In this document: one piece after another, positions 8,763-17,833 of the stretch
Position numbering within the stretch: the stretch's first letter is position 1
Layout of the letters: every line of letters begins with the position of its first letter
Source: Methylosinus sp. C49
Lineage (GTDB): Bacteria > Pseudomonadota > Alphaproteobacteria > Rhizobiales > Beijerinckiaceae
Length of the DNA stretch: 64,000 nt
Assembly (NCBI RefSeq): GCF_009936375.1
Contig: NZ_AP022332.1
Location: 2,884,501 to 2,948,500 of the forward strand
Direction: 5' to 3'
The notes under the pieces: model-generated
The model's database searches: none
The model's input: only the letters and a program-made list of their open reading frames with translations
Told to the model about the DNA's origin: nothing
Position numbers and translations under genes: made by a program

Positions 8763-10928
8763 TCAGGCGGTCTTGCGCGTCTCCGCGCGACGGCGCGCAT
8801 CGCGGCGCGGCAGCCAGGGATCGCTATGATCGACTCGCAAAATCACCGCGATCTTCGCGCGCAGCGCCGCCGGAAGCTCGGCGATCGCAGTCTCCTCGTC
8901 CTGATCGCGGCCGAGCACGGGCGCTACAAAGTCGAGCCGCTCGAACATGCTCTCATCCGAGCCGACGCCATCGCAGAGCACGATATCGACCTCGGCCGGA
9001 TTGCCGTCCCGGAAGCCGTCGACGATGCGCTCCACCGCGCCGGCCGCGCGCGAGCGTCGATCGATCGCCGGCAGCGCCAGCAGCACGCTGTCGTCGGTGC
9101 GCACGAAAGGATCGTCGGCGTCGCCGAACGCCTCGAGCCCATCCTCGATGAGAACGGTGAGCGCCGCATGATCGCGGTCCGCATCGACGAGCGCCACCTC
9201 CAGATGCTGCAGCCGCAGCGCCAGAGCGATATTGACGGCCATCACTGTGCGAATGGAGCCGGGCGCATCGCCGACCAGCCCGATGACGAGCGGCCGATGC
9301 GCGCTCTCGGCGACCAGCGCGCCGAAGCGCGACACCACCGCCTCGAGCTCGCGGCGATCGGCGAAAGGCCGCACGAAAGGAATGCCGAGCCGCGTCAGCT
9401 CGAGCCGCTCCGGCCCCGACGTCGGCCCACGCACGGTGAATTTCGTCGCATCGGTCACAGCGACGCGCACAGGCTCGGCCTCGACATCGCGCCGAGGCCC
9501 CGACTCGGGCGCCCCGCTGAAGCCGCCCTCACGCAGAAAAGCCAGGCCGAGGCCCAGAGTGAGGCCCGCGACGAAGCCCGCGCCCGTCATCAGCCCGGCG
9601 CCGGGCGGAAAACTGCGCGCGATCGGCGGCGTCGCCATTGTGATGATATGCGTGCTGGCCGCGTCCAGCTGCCGCGCCTCGCCGGTCTGACGCGAGCGCG
9701 TCAGGAAGGATTCGTAGATCGAGCGGCTGACCTCGACCTCACGCTCGAGATCGCGAAGCTTGACCGAAGCTTGCGCCGAGACGACGGCCTTGCCCTCGAG
9801 CTTCTGCATCTCGCGGTTCAGCGCCTCCTCGGTGCTCCGCGCGCGCTCATAATCCTTGCGCAACGAGACGGCGACGCGCGCCAGCTCGGTACTGACGAGG
9901 CGCTTGGTCTCGGCGAGCCGCGCCGTCGCATTTTTGACGACCGGATGCTGCGGCCCGAGCTCGGCGGAGAGATCGGCCAGCTTTTGCGCCGCCTCCGCCT
10001 GCTGCCCGCGCAGCGCGTTCAAGGTAATCAAATTCATATTGGCGGCGATGGCCGCGAGCTCCGTGTCCGAATGCGCCGCGCGCTGCACCTGCTCGAAGCG
10101 CGAGCGCGTGTCCTCGAGCCGCGTGCGGGCGAAGGTGAGCTGCTGGTTGAGCTCCTTCAGCCGCTGCTCGTCTATATAGGAATCGCGTGTGCCGACGAAG
10201 CCGTTCTCCGCCTTATAGGCCTCGACGGCTTTTTCCGCGGCGAGCAGACGCTCGCGCAGCCCGTCGAGGCGCCCGGTGAAGGAGCTCGCCGCCTGCTGCG
10301 CGGCGTCCTTGTGCATCGTCGAGCGCACATCGATATAGGCCTGCGCCACCGCATTGGCGATGCGCGCCGATTTCTGCGCATTGTCGCTCGAAGCGGCGAT
10401 GTCGATGATGAAAGTGCGCTCGGGACGGCGCACCATGATTTTGGTGCCGAGCGCGCGCACGGCGCCGTCGACGATCTCCTCCTTCGTCGGCGCGCGGCCG
10501 AAGCGGCCGAACAGCTTGCCGAACAAGGACGTCGATGCGCCGAACTCGGGATCCTCGGTGAGCTTCTCCGCCTCCACGACGCGCTCGAGCACGACCTGCG
10601 AGGTCAAGATGCGGGTCTGCGTCTCGACGAAATTGATAAAGCCGGTCGAATCCTGGCCCTGATTGGCGTCGCCCTCGAGACCGGGTAGCCCGCGCGGATC
10701 GAGATAGATCTGGGCGGCCGCGACATAGCGCGGCGTCAGCAGCTTGGTGAGCGCATAGCCGCCGACCGCGCAGGCGAGCGCGACGGACAGGATGAAGAGC
10801 TTGTTGCGAAGAGCGAGCGAAATCAAGCGTCCCGGCGTCAGCGAGGAACGCGCGCGCGGAGGCTCCGCGGCCGCTGGCCGCTGACGTTCTGCGAGACTTT
10901 TCGACCCGGATTCATAATCCAACATCAC
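8763..10928 (-). CDS. Wzz/GumC-type exopolysaccharide co-polymerase with degenerate kinase domain
   Basis: Polysaccharide co-polymerase of the inner membrane that controls chain length and export. Helix 1 is near residues 41-61 (LFILSVALACAVGGYAL). A Wzz domain follows with a long coiled coil (about 195-400) and the GNVR-like region. Helix 2 is near 445-465. The C-terminal part (about 545-721) looks like the bacterial tyrosine kinase domain: Walker A' is kept (VALVDADRD, 578-586), but the Walker A site reads GDAPGSIRT, lacking the invariant Lys, and there is no C-terminal tyrosine cluster. It is therefore probably not an active kinase. No other assembly gene is adjacent apart from the glycosyltransferase remnant. 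Confidence 0.87.
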   Translation of the reverse strand: MMLDYESGSKSLAERQRPAAAEPPRARSSLTPGRLISLALRNKLFILSVALACAVGGYALTKLLTPRYVAAAQIYLDPRGLPGLEGDANQGQDSTGFINFVETQTRILTSQVVLERVVEAEKLTEDPEFGASTSLFGKLFGRFGRAPTKEEIVDGAVRALGTKIMVRRPERTFIIDIAASSDNAQKSARIANAVAQAYIDVRSTMHKDAAQQAASSFTGRLDGLRERLLAAEKAVEAYKAENGFVGTRDSYIDEQRLKELNQQLTFARTRLEDTRSRFEQVQRAAHSDTELAAIAANMNLITLNALRGQQAEAAQKLADLSAELGPQHPVVKNATARLAETKRLVSTELARVAVSLRKDYERARSTEEALNREMQKLEGKAVVSAQASVKLRDLEREVEVSRSIYESFLTRSRQTGEARQLDAASTHIITMATPPIARSFPPGAGLMTGAGFVAGLTLGLGLAFLREGGFSGAPESGPRRDVEAEPVRVAVTDATKFTVRGPTSGPERLELTRLGIPFVRPFADRRELEAVVSRFGALVAESAHRPLVIGLVGDAPGSIRTVMAVNIALALRLQHLEVALVDADRDHAALTVLIEDGLEAFGDADDPFVRTDDSVLLALPAIDRRSRAAGAVERIVDGFRDGNPAEVDIVLCDGVGSDESMFERLDFVAPVLGRDQDEETAIAELPAALRAKIAVILRVDHSDPWLPRRDARRRAETRKTA

Positions 10929-11325
10929 GCGAGTTCCGTTCCGACGTCGAACAAGCGAGCACAGTCCCGCATTCGCGTTGAAGGCGAATGTTCCATTTCA
11001 TGGTTAACGTTTCTTAAACTCCTCTCTCTCATTCATCCTCTTCATGTCGAAAATAGGGTCTGCGGAGACGATTCGCCACGTTTCACGGTCGTGACAGAAT
11101 TCGAGACGCCTCGGGTGTCTCGTCTGTGTCCAGAACATCATAGCCTCGTATCATTTTCACGCAAATGGCCCGGGATTGCTTTCTCGAACGGGTCAAATTT
11201 TATGGAACGAATTTGGCAACGATCAAATCCGCAAACTGTTCACCAACGAACGCCAATTTAGCTGAAAATGCAGCGCGAACGCGTATGGTGACGATGAAAC
11301 TCGAGCTTGGTCGATGGAGATAATG
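10929..11325. other. intergenic region with divergent promoters
   Basis: About 400 bases, visibly AT-richer than the genes, between the minus-strand co-polymerase and the plus-strand carrier-protein cluster. It must hold promoters for both. A 9-bp hairpin with one G-U pair (CGAGACGCC/GGTGTCTCG, 11102-11122) is the only clear secondary structure. I see no convincing small gene. Promoter elements could not be fixed. Confidence 0.6.
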
Positions 11326-11568
11326 ATGCTCGATACGATTAGACGACTCGTCGATGAACAAGGCCGCTTGGCCGTGGCCGCCGAGACGATCGGCGACAAT
11401 GCCGATCTCTACGCCACGGGCCTCACATCCTTCGCCGCGGTCCAGCTGATGCTGGCGCTGGAAGAGACGTTCGACGTCGAATTCCCCGACCGCATGCTCA
11501 ACCGTCGCAGCTTCTCCTCGATCGCCTCGATCGCCGGCTGCCTGCACGAGCTCAAGGAAGCCGCTTGA
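11326..11568 (+). CDS. acyl carrier protein-like carrier protein
   Basis: An 80-residue acidic carrier protein. The phosphopantetheine attachment site is Ser35 in ATGLTSFAAVQLM; the usual D-S-L is T-S-F here, a pattern seen in carriers served by amino acid:[carrier protein] ligases rather than fatty acid synthase. The rest (LALEETFDVEFPDRML) fits helix II-III of ACP. ATG 11326 is chosen because GGAGA sits five bases upstream; in-frame ATGs at 11314 and 11323 are worse placed. Its stop overlaps the next gene (TGATG). It opens the five-gene cluster ending at 17063 and is presumably the covalent tether for the activated amino acid. Confidence 0.87.
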   Translation: MLDTIRRLVDEQGRLAVAAETIGDNADLYATGLTSFAAVQLMLALEETFDVEFPDRMLNRRSFSSIASIAGCLHELKEAA

Positions 11569-12725
11569 TGAACGCGCCACTCGATCGCGGAGCGAATGTC
11601 GTTGCGACGGCCGCCCGCCACGCCGACGATGTCGACCGCAACGGCCGTTTCCCGATCGAGGCGTTTCAGGCCCTCAAGGACGCGCGCCTGCTCTCGCTGC
11701 TGATCCCGATCGAATTCGGCGGCGGCGGAGCCCCGCTCTCGGATGTCGCGGAGATCTGCACCTCGCTGGGCCAGCAATGCGCCTCGACGGCTATGATCTT
11801 CGCCATGCATCAGATCAAAGTGTCTAGCCTCATCGCGCATGGCCGCGGCAGCGCCTGGCACGAGAGCTTCATGCGCCGCGTCGCCGACGAGCAACTGCTG
11901 CTCGGCTCCGCGACGACGGAAGGCGGCGTCGGCGGCAATATGCGCAACAGCATTTGCGCCTTCGAGCGCGACGGCGCGACATTCCGCATCGCCAAGGAAG
12001 GCGCGCTCATTTCCTACGGCGCCTATTCGGACGCGATCCTCATCACCGCGCGCCGCTCGGCCGACGCGCCGCCCTCCGATCAGCTGATGGCAGTGCTCGA
12101 GAAGAGCCAATATCGGCTCGACCGCACCGGCGGCTGGGACGCGCTCGGCATGCGCGGCACCTGCAGCGAAGGCTTCACCTTCAGCGGCGAGGCGCCGATC
12201 GAGCAGATCTTCACCCATGACTTCGCCGAGATCGCCTCCGAGTCCATGCTCGCGACCGCGCATCTTCTGTGGAGCGCGGTGTGGTACGGCGTCGCCTCGG
12301 ACGCTCTGTCGCGCGCGCAATCCTTCGTGCGCAAGGATGCGCGTCGCCATCCCAATGGCCCGGCTCCCGGCGCGCTGCGTCTCGCCGAGGCGACATCAAA
12401 GCTGCAGCTGATGCGCTCCAATATCGTCGAAGGGCTGAAGCGCTTCGCCAAGGCGCAGCAGAACGCGGACGATCTCAATTCGATGAGCTTCGCCGTCGCG
12501 ATGAACAACATCAAGATCGGCTCGTCGCAGCTCTCGATCGAAATTATCAATCATGCGCTGCTGATCGCCGGCATCGCCGGCTACAAGAACGACACGCCCT
12601 TCAGCGTCGGCCGCCATATGCGCGACGCGCTCTCGGCGCAGGTGATGATCTCCAACGACCGCATCTTCACCAATCTGTCCAATCTGCTGCTCGCGCAGCG
12701 CATCGACCAGCGGCTGGGAGACTGA
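11568..12725 (+). CDS. acyl-CoA dehydrogenase-like flavoprotein
   Basis: A 385-residue member of the acyl-CoA dehydrogenase superfamily. It has the N-terminal helical domain (LLIPIEFGGGGAPLSDVAEICTS), the middle beta domain with LGSATTEGGVGGN and the C-terminal helical bundle (GYKNDTPFSVGRHMRDALSAQVMISNDRI). FAD binding is expected from the family. Placement between a carrier protein and an aminoacyl carrier protein ligase suggests that the substrate is a carrier-bound aminoacyl thioester, as for the prolyl-carrier dehydrogenases of pyrrole biosynthesis; this is inference. Start ATG 11568 overlaps the carrier stop; a TTG three bases earlier is also in frame. Confidence 0.87.
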   Translation: MNAPLDRGANVVATAARHADDVDRNGRFPIEAFQALKDARLLSLLIPIEFGGGGAPLSDVAEICTSLGQQCASTAMIFAMHQIKVSSLIAHGRGSAWHESFMRRVADEQLLLGSATTEGGVGGNMRNSICAFERDGATFRIAKEGALISYGAYSDAILITARRSADAPPSDQLMAVLEKSQYRLDRTGGWDALGMRGTCSEGFTFSGEAPIEQIFTHDFAEIASESMLATAHLLWSAVWYGVASDALSRAQSFVRKDARRHPNGPAPGALRLAEATSKLQLMRSNIVEGLKRFAKAQQNADDLNSMSFAVAMNNIKIGSSQLSIEIINHALLIAGIAGYKNDTPFSVGRHMRDALSAQVMISNDRIFTNLSNLLLAQRIDQRLGD

Positions 12726-12728
12726 CCC

Positions 12729-13640
12729 ATGTGCCAGGCCTGCGACAGCTTCCTCGATCGCCTTTTCGCCAAGGGCGTTCTGCATGAAACCGGCGTCGAC
12801 GGACTCTATGGCCGCGGGCAGGCCTTCGAGGCGGTCATAGAGGGAATGGATCGGCTGATCACGCGCCTCGCCGAAGGCGATCACGCCGAGGTCATCCGCT
12901 TTCCGCCCGGCATGAATCGCGCGCTCTTCGAGAAGAGCGGCTATATGAAGAACTTCCCGCAGCTCGCCGGCACGGTGCACAGCTTCGCCGGAAGCGAGAA
13001 GGATCATCTCGCCCTTCTCGACAATATTCACAACGGCGGCGACTGGACCGGCGCGCAAGGCGCGACCGACATCGTGCTGACGCCCGCCGCCTGCTATCCG
13101 CTCTATCCGATCGTCGCGCGCCGCGGCCCGCTCGCGCCGGAGGGCGGCCTCTTCGACATTCAATCCTATTGCTTCCGCCACGAGCCGTCGAAGGATCCGG
13201 CGCGCATGCAAATGTTCCGCATGCGCGAGTTTGTTCGCATCGGCTTGCCGGAGCAAGCCGCGAGCTTCCGCGAATCCTGGCTGGAACGCGCCCGCGGCTT
13301 CGCCGAGACGCTCGAGCTGCCGCATCACATCGATGTGGCCAATGATCCATTCTTCGGCCGCGCCGGACGGATGATGGCCTCGAGCCAACGCGAGCAGGCG
13401 CTGAAATTCGAGTTGCTGGTGCCGATCGAGAGCACGGAAAATCCGACCGCCTGCCAGAGCTTCAACTATCATCAGGATCACTTCGGCGAGCTGTGGGGCA
13501 TCAAGACCGCCGCCGGCGAGACGGCGCACACCGCTTGCGTCGGCTTCGGAATGGAGCGCCTCGCCCTCGCCTTGTTCAAACATCACGGGATCGACACCAA
13601 TGGCTGGCCGACCTCAGTCCGCGCTGCTCTCTCTCTCTGA
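12729..13640 (+). CDS. amino acid:[carrier protein] ligase (SerRS-like, class II synthetase fold)
   Basis: Relative of the Bradyrhizobium and Agrobacterium enzymes that activate a small amino acid with ATP and load it on a carrier protein instead of tRNA. At 303 residues it is the catalytic core only, with no tRNA-binding arm. Class II motif 2 is visible ([25 protein letters not shown]) and motif 3 ends in [12 protein letters not shown]. The active-site zinc ligands of atypical SerRS proteins are present as Cys122 (AACYPLYP), Glu167 (MREF) and Cys270 (HTACVGF), spaced as I remember them from the B. japonicum enzyme. The amino acid (Gly or Ala in characterised enzymes) cannot be read from the sequence. 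Overlaps the next gene by 41 bases. Confidence 0.9.
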   Translation: MCQACDSFLDRLFAKGVLHETGVDGLYGRGQAFEAVIEGMDRLITRLAEGDHAEVIRFPPGMNRALFEKSGYMKNFPQLAGTVHSFAGSEKDHLALLDNIHNGGDWTGAQGATDIVLTPAACYPLYPIVARRGPLAPEGGLFDIQSYCFRHEPSKDPARMQMFRMREFVRIGLPEQAASFRESWLERARGFAETLELPHHIDVANDPFFGRAGRMMASSQREQALKFELLVPIESTENPTACQSFNYHQDHFGELWGIKTAAGETAHTACVGFGMERLALALFKHHGIDTNGWPTSVRAALSL

Positions 13641-14607
13641 CGCGGAGCTCTCGCCGCTGAAGCCGGCGAAGCCGCATTTCCGTCACGCTCTGCATCATGC
13701 AGAGCGCGATTGGCCGCAGACCAATTGCTATGTCGATCTCATGATCGAGCTCGTCGCTATGCGTGGATTCGAGCCGGAGGCCATGCTCGGCTTCACGCTG
13801 GCGCAGGATTTCGAAGAAGATCAGCTCACCTTCTTCAAGCCGCGCCTCGCCGATCTCGAGCGTCTCTACGGCCTTCGCGTCGAGGAGCTGGCGCTCTATG
13901 ATCGGCTGGACAATCACATCGCGCGTCAGACCGCGCGCGGCCGCGTGGTGATGGTGGAGGTGGACGGCTATCATCTGCCGGACACGCGCGGCGTCACCTA
14001 TCGCATCGATCACTCCAAGACGACGATCGGCGTCACGGAAATCGATCTTTCAGCGCGGCGGATCGACTATTTCCACAATGACGGCCATTTCGCGCTCGAC
14101 GGCGAGGACTTCGACGCGATCTTCGGCCGCGCCGGCGAAGCGCGCGATCTCGCCGCTCTGTTTCCTTACGCCGAATTCGTGCGCTTCGACCGCGAGCGCA
14201 CGCATGCGGATTTGCGCGGAACGGCGGAAGAACTGGCGCGAGAGCATTTCGCGCGCCGCCCGAGCGACAATCCGATCCACGCCTTCGCCGCGCGCTTCCC
14301 CGCGCTGTGGAATGTGCTGGAAGCGCGCCCGCCATGCTTCTTCCATAGCCTCGCGTTCAACACGTTCCGCCAGCTCGGCGCCAATTTCGAGCTGCTCGGC
14401 AGCCATCTCGATTGGCTGCGGCCGAATGGCGATCTCGCCGTCGAGGCGGACGCCTGCCGACGCATTTCGGCCGGCGCCAAGGCGATGCAGTTCCAGGCGG
14501 CGCGCGCCTCTGCGCGCAAGCGCGTCTATGATCCGCGCGAGACGCTCGACGAACTCGCCGGCGTCTATGACGGCTTGTTCGGAGGTCTCTCGGCGAAGCT
14601 GCGCTGA
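13600..14607 (+). CDS. DUF1839 family protein
   Basis: A 335-residue soluble protein that I recognise as the DUF1839 family, usually found beside amino acid:[carrier protein] ligases. Visible features are a Cys-rich-protease-like start ([19 protein letters not shown]), [17 protein letters not shown], and [22 protein letters not shown] Cys/His/Asp arrangement resembling a papain-like or transferase triad (Cys in TNCYVDL, His in DGYHLPDT) is conceivable but not proved. It may transfer or release the aminoacyl group from the carrier. The 41-base overlap with the ligase gene shows tight co-translation. Confidence 0.8.
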   Translation: MAGRPQSALLSLSDAELSPLKPAKPHFRHALHHAERDWPQTNCYVDLMIELVAMRGFEPEAMLGFTLAQDFEEDQLTFFKPRLADLERLYGLRVEELALYDRLDNHIARQTARGRVVMVEVDGYHLPDTRGVTYRIDHSKTTIGVTEIDLSARRIDYFHNDGHFALDGEDFDAIFGRAGEARDLAALFPYAEFVRFDRERTHADLRGTAEELAREHFARRPSDNPIHAFAARFPALWNVLEARPPCFFHSLAFNTFRQLGANFELLGSHLDWLRPNGDLAVEADACRRISAGAKAMQFQAARASARKRVYDPRETLDELAGVYDGLFGGLSAKLR

Positions 14608-14612
14608 AACCG

Positions 14613-17063
14613 ATGATGCGCGCGCGCGTCGAAGGAGAAAAGCGCCAGCGCCTCGACGCCGGCTGGACTTTCGCGATCGACGAGGCCGGCGAATGGACGG
14701 AGCCATCCGCCATTCCCGGCGCCGCCTCCTGGCGCGCGACGCGCGTTCCCGGCACGCTGGCGCAGACGCTGATCGCGGAAGGCGCGCGCTTCGAAGAGCT
14801 GCCGCCGCTCGACGCCATCGACGTCTGGTACAAGACCTCCTTCGTCAATTCTGCGCCGGCGGAGCTGCGCCTGCACGGCCTCGCCACGCTCGCGGACGTT
14901 TATCTCGATGGAAGGCTCGCGCTGCGCTCGGACAATATGTTCCACGCGCACGCAATAGAGGTCGCGACGCAAGGCGCGCATGATCTTCATATTCGCTTTC
15001 GCTCTGTCGAGCGCGAGATCGCCACGAAGAGCGGCCGCGCGCGCTGGCGGCCGCGCATGATAACGCCGGCGGGCCTGCGCCACATACGCACGACGGCGCT
15101 CGGCCGCCTTCCCGGCTTCGCGCCGCCGACGCCGCCGGTCGGTCCCTGGCGCGAGATCGAGCTGATCGAGCATGGCGCGCTGCGTCTGCGCAATGTGGAT
15201 ATGCGCGCCACCGTCCACGATGGTCGCGCCGAGCTGCGCGTCGCGCTCGAAATTTCCGGCCTCACGGATGCTCCTGCGCGGCTCTTTTGCGGCGGAACGG
15301 AAGCGCCCTTCACGCGCGTTGCGGATAATCGCATCATCGCCGAGCTGTCGCCGCCCGACGCGCGGTTGTGGACGCCGCATACGCATGGCGAGCCGCATCT
15401 CTATGATGTCTCGGCCACGATCGGCGCGCATCGCATCGATCTCGGCCGCACCGGCTTTCGCGACATTCGCGTCGATCGCGGCGCGGATGGCGCCGGCTTC
15501 GCGCTACAGGTGAACGATATTCCGCTGTTCTGCCGCGGCGCCTGCTGGACGACGGCCGACGCCGTGTCGCTCGCCGGCGACCGAGAGGATTGCGGGCCGC
15601 TGCTGCGCGCGATGCGCGACGCCGGCATGAATATGGTTCGCGTGCCCGGCGTCACTCTCTATGAGAGCGATGATTTCTACGCGCTCTGCGACGAGCTCGG
15701 CCTCATGGTCTGGCAGGATTTCGCCTTCACCAATTTCGATTATCCGTTTCAGGACGCCGCCTTCCGCGCCAGCGCTGAACGCGAGGCGACGGAGTTTCTG
15801 GCGCGCACGCGATCCTCGCCTTCGCTCGCCGTGCTCTGCGGCGGCAGCGAGGTCTATCAGCAAGCGTCCATGCTCGGCCTCGCCGAGGCCAAATGGCGCA
15901 CGCCCTTCTTCGACGAGACTCTGCCAGAGCTCGTCCGAGAGCAGCGTCCCGACGCCATCTATGTCGAGAACTCGCCCTCCGGCGGTCCCCTGCCCTTCCA
16001 TGCCGATGTCGGCGTCTCGCATTACTATGGCGTCGGCGCCTATCGCCGCGGCCTGGACGACGCCCGCCGGGCCAATGTGCGCTTCGCTTCCGAATGTCTC
16101 GGCTTCGCCAATATCGCGGATGACGCCGCGCTGCGCCGCGACTTCGGCGACGCCCCGCTCGCATCGAAACTCTTCGCCGAACGCATCGCGCGCGACATGG
16201 GCGCGACGCAGACTTTCGGCGACGTCACCGAACATTACATGCGCCTGCTCTATGGCTGCGAACCGACGACGCTGCGCGAGAGCGATCCGCAGCTCTATCT
16301 CGACATAGCGCGCGCCGCAGTGGCCGAGACGATGGAAGCGACGATCGGCGAATGGCGACGCGGCGGCTCCACGACTCATGGCGCCATCGTCTGGTTCCTA
16401 AAGGATCTGTGGCCCGGCGCCGGCTGGGGCGTTCTCGATGCGCATGGCGAGCCGAAATCCGCCTATCATGCTTTGGCGCGCGCCTTTCGTCCACTGTCGC
16501 TCATGCTCACCGACGAAGGCGTCAACGGGCTCTTCGCGCATTTGCGCAATGACGGCCCGCAGCGTATCGAGGGCGAGATTTCGCTGGCCTGCTATCGCAA
16601 CGGCCATGTGCCGGTGATGAGAGCGAGCCGCAGCGTCGCCGTCGAGCCGCATGGCGTCGCGACATTGCGCGACGCGGAATTCTGGGGCGGATTTTTCGAC
16701 ACGGCGCTCGCCTATAATTTCGGGCCGCCGTCGCATGATTTGACCGTCGTGCGCTTCATCGGCGCGAATGGCGTCGAGCGCGAGGCCTTCCATTTTCCGC
16801 TCGGCCGCAGCGCGGCGAAAGCGCAGCTCGGCTTGACCGCGGAGACAGAGGAGGACGACAGCGGATTCGTTCTCGCTCTATCGACGACGATCGCCGCGCA
16901 ATCCGTTTCGATCGAGGATGAGCGCTTTCTTCCTGGCGAAAGCTGGCTGCATCTCGCGCCCGGCGCGACGCGGCGCATTCGCCTCGTTCCGCGATCGGCC
17001 GACGTGGGACGCCCCAAGGGAATCGCGCGAGCGCTGAACGGGGAAACGATCGCCTACGGCTAG
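14613..17063 (+). CDS. glycoside hydrolase family 2 protein (beta-mannosidase-like)
   Basis: An 816-residue cytoplasmic protein with no signal peptide. The order is the GH2 sugar-binding domain (about 10-185, with ATLADVYLDG and VGPWREIELIEH), immunoglobulin-like domain (190-295), TIM barrel (from GACW at 309) and C-terminal beta domains. Barrel landmarks are MVRVPGVTLYESDDFYALCDELGLMVWQDF, the acid/base region CGGSE (Glu413) and a candidate nucleophile Glu494 in RFASECLGF. Beta-mannosidases have CGNNE at the first site; here the Asn is Ser. Starts five bases after the DUF1839 gene, so it belongs to the carrier-protein cluster. Substrate unknown; a cytoplasmic glycosidase here is unexpected. 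Confidence 0.85.
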   Translation: MMRARVEGEKRQRLDAGWTFAIDEAGEWTEPSAIPGAASWRATRVPGTLAQTLIAEGARFEELPPLDAIDVWYKTSFVNSAPAELRLHGLATLADVYLDGRLALRSDNMFHAHAIEVATQGAHDLHIRFRSVEREIATKSGRARWRPRMITPAGLRHIRTTALGRLPGFAPPTPPVGPWREIELIEHGALRLRNVDMRATVHDGRAELRVALEISGLTDAPARLFCGGTEAPFTRVADNRIIAELSPPDARLWTPHTHGEPHLYDVSATIGAHRIDLGRTGFRDIRVDRGADGAGFALQVNDIPLFCRGACWTTADAVSLAGDREDCGPLLRAMRDAGMNMVRVPGVTLYESDDFYALCDELGLMVWQDFAFTNFDYPFQDAAFRASAEREATEFLARTRSSPSLAVLCGGSEVYQQASMLGLAEAKWRTPFFDETLPELVREQRPDAIYVENSPSGGPLPFHADVGVSHYYGVGAYRRGLDDARRANVRFASECLGFANIADDAALRRDFGDAPLASKLFAERIARDMGATQTFGDVTEHYMRLLYGCEPTTLRESDPQLYLDIARAAVAETMEATIGEWRRGGSTTHGAIVWFLKDLWPGAGWGVLDAHGEPKSAYHALARAFRPLSLMLTDEGVNGLFAHLRNDGPQRIEGEISLACYRNGHVPVMRASRSVAVEPHGVATLRDAEFWGGFFDTALAYNFGPPSHDLTVVRFIGANGVEREAFHFPLGRSAAKAQLGLTAETEEDDSGFVLALSTTIAAQSVSIEDERFLPGESWLHLAPGATRRIRLVPRSADVGRPKGIARALNGETIAYG

Positions 17064-17740
17064 CCCACATGCTCGGGGAATTCGAGCCGCACCCGCGTGC
17101 CTTGCGGCAGGCGCTCGAAGAACGCCTCGCCCTTGAGCTGGCGCGCTAGGCCCCGCATCAGCTGCAGCCCGTCGCCACGCACGACATTCGCCGGATCGAA
17201 GCCGCAGCCATTGTCGGAGATGGTCAGCTCGAGCCTGTCGCCTATGCGGCGCAGGCGCCCATGCACTTCGCCATGCGCGCCGCCGGGAAAGGCGTGCTTC
17301 ATCGCATTGGTGACGGCCTCGACATAGACGAGGCCGACGCATTGCGCGCGGCGATAATCGAGAAAAATATCATCGTCTGCGAGCGTCTCTCCGACGATGC
17401 GATCGTCGAAAGCTTTGCGGCGCGCCTCGGAGAGCGCCCAGAGATAGGAGGACATGCAGATCTCGGCGTCATCGTCCTCGTCCAGCGCATTGTGCAGCTC
17501 GACGGCGCTGCGCAAGCGCATGGCGCAATTGCTGCAACCCTCGGACTTCTCGAGCCGCCGCGACTGCGCCGAGATCAACGTCGCCAATGCCTGTAGGTCA
17601 TTGCGGATGCGATGACGCAGCTCGCGATAGCGCTCCTTCTCGGCGCGCAGTTCGGCATGAACGCTCGCGAGCTCGGCCTCGAGCTCGGCGATTTTGTTCT
17701 TGCCCCCGACAACCGAGGATACGCCAGCGACTTCGCTCAT
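17060..17740 (-). CDS. soluble HisKA_2-type histidine kinase
   Basis: A 226-residue kinase without membrane segments or a recognisable sensor domain. Residues 15-40 form a coiled coil. The phospho-acceptor is His43 in ELRHRIRNDLQALATLI, the HisKA_2 pattern common in alphaproteobacterial general stress and light-sensing kinases. An HATPase domain follows with N box EAVTNAMKHAF and G1 box SDNGCGF. No response regulator is adjacent. The 3' end overlaps the convergent GH2 stop by four bases. It could act as an accessory kinase receiving its signal by protein interaction; the signal is unknown. Confidence 0.85.
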   Translation of the reverse strand: MSEVAGVSSVVGGKNKIAELEAELASVHAELRAEKERYRELRHRIRNDLQALATLISAQSRRLEKSEGCSNCAMRLRSAVELHNALDEDDDAEICMSSYLWALSEARRKAFDDRIVGETLADDDIFLDYRRAQCVGLVYVEAVTNAMKHAFPGGAHGEVHGRLRRIGDRLELTISDNGCGFDPANVVRGDGLQLMRGLARQLKGEAFFERLPQGTRVRLEFPEHVG

Positions 17741-17833
17741 TCAGCCCGATCCCTCCGAGCGACGCCGGAGACGACAGCCGGTCGCACGGACCTGTTTTTC
17801 AATTATCTGAAGCGCGCATCCGCAATTTTCAAG

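Noticed and set aside
8826-10688. 620-codon plus-strand open frame opposite the co-polymerase gene
   Set aside because: Translation is low-complexity Arg/Asp/Ala and unlike any family; the minus strand has clear Wzz motifs.
11164-11180. sigma-54-like TGGC...TTGC sequence upstream of the carrier-protein cluster
   Set aside because: The GG and GC dinucleotides are nine bases apart instead of ten, and the -24 box is incomplete.
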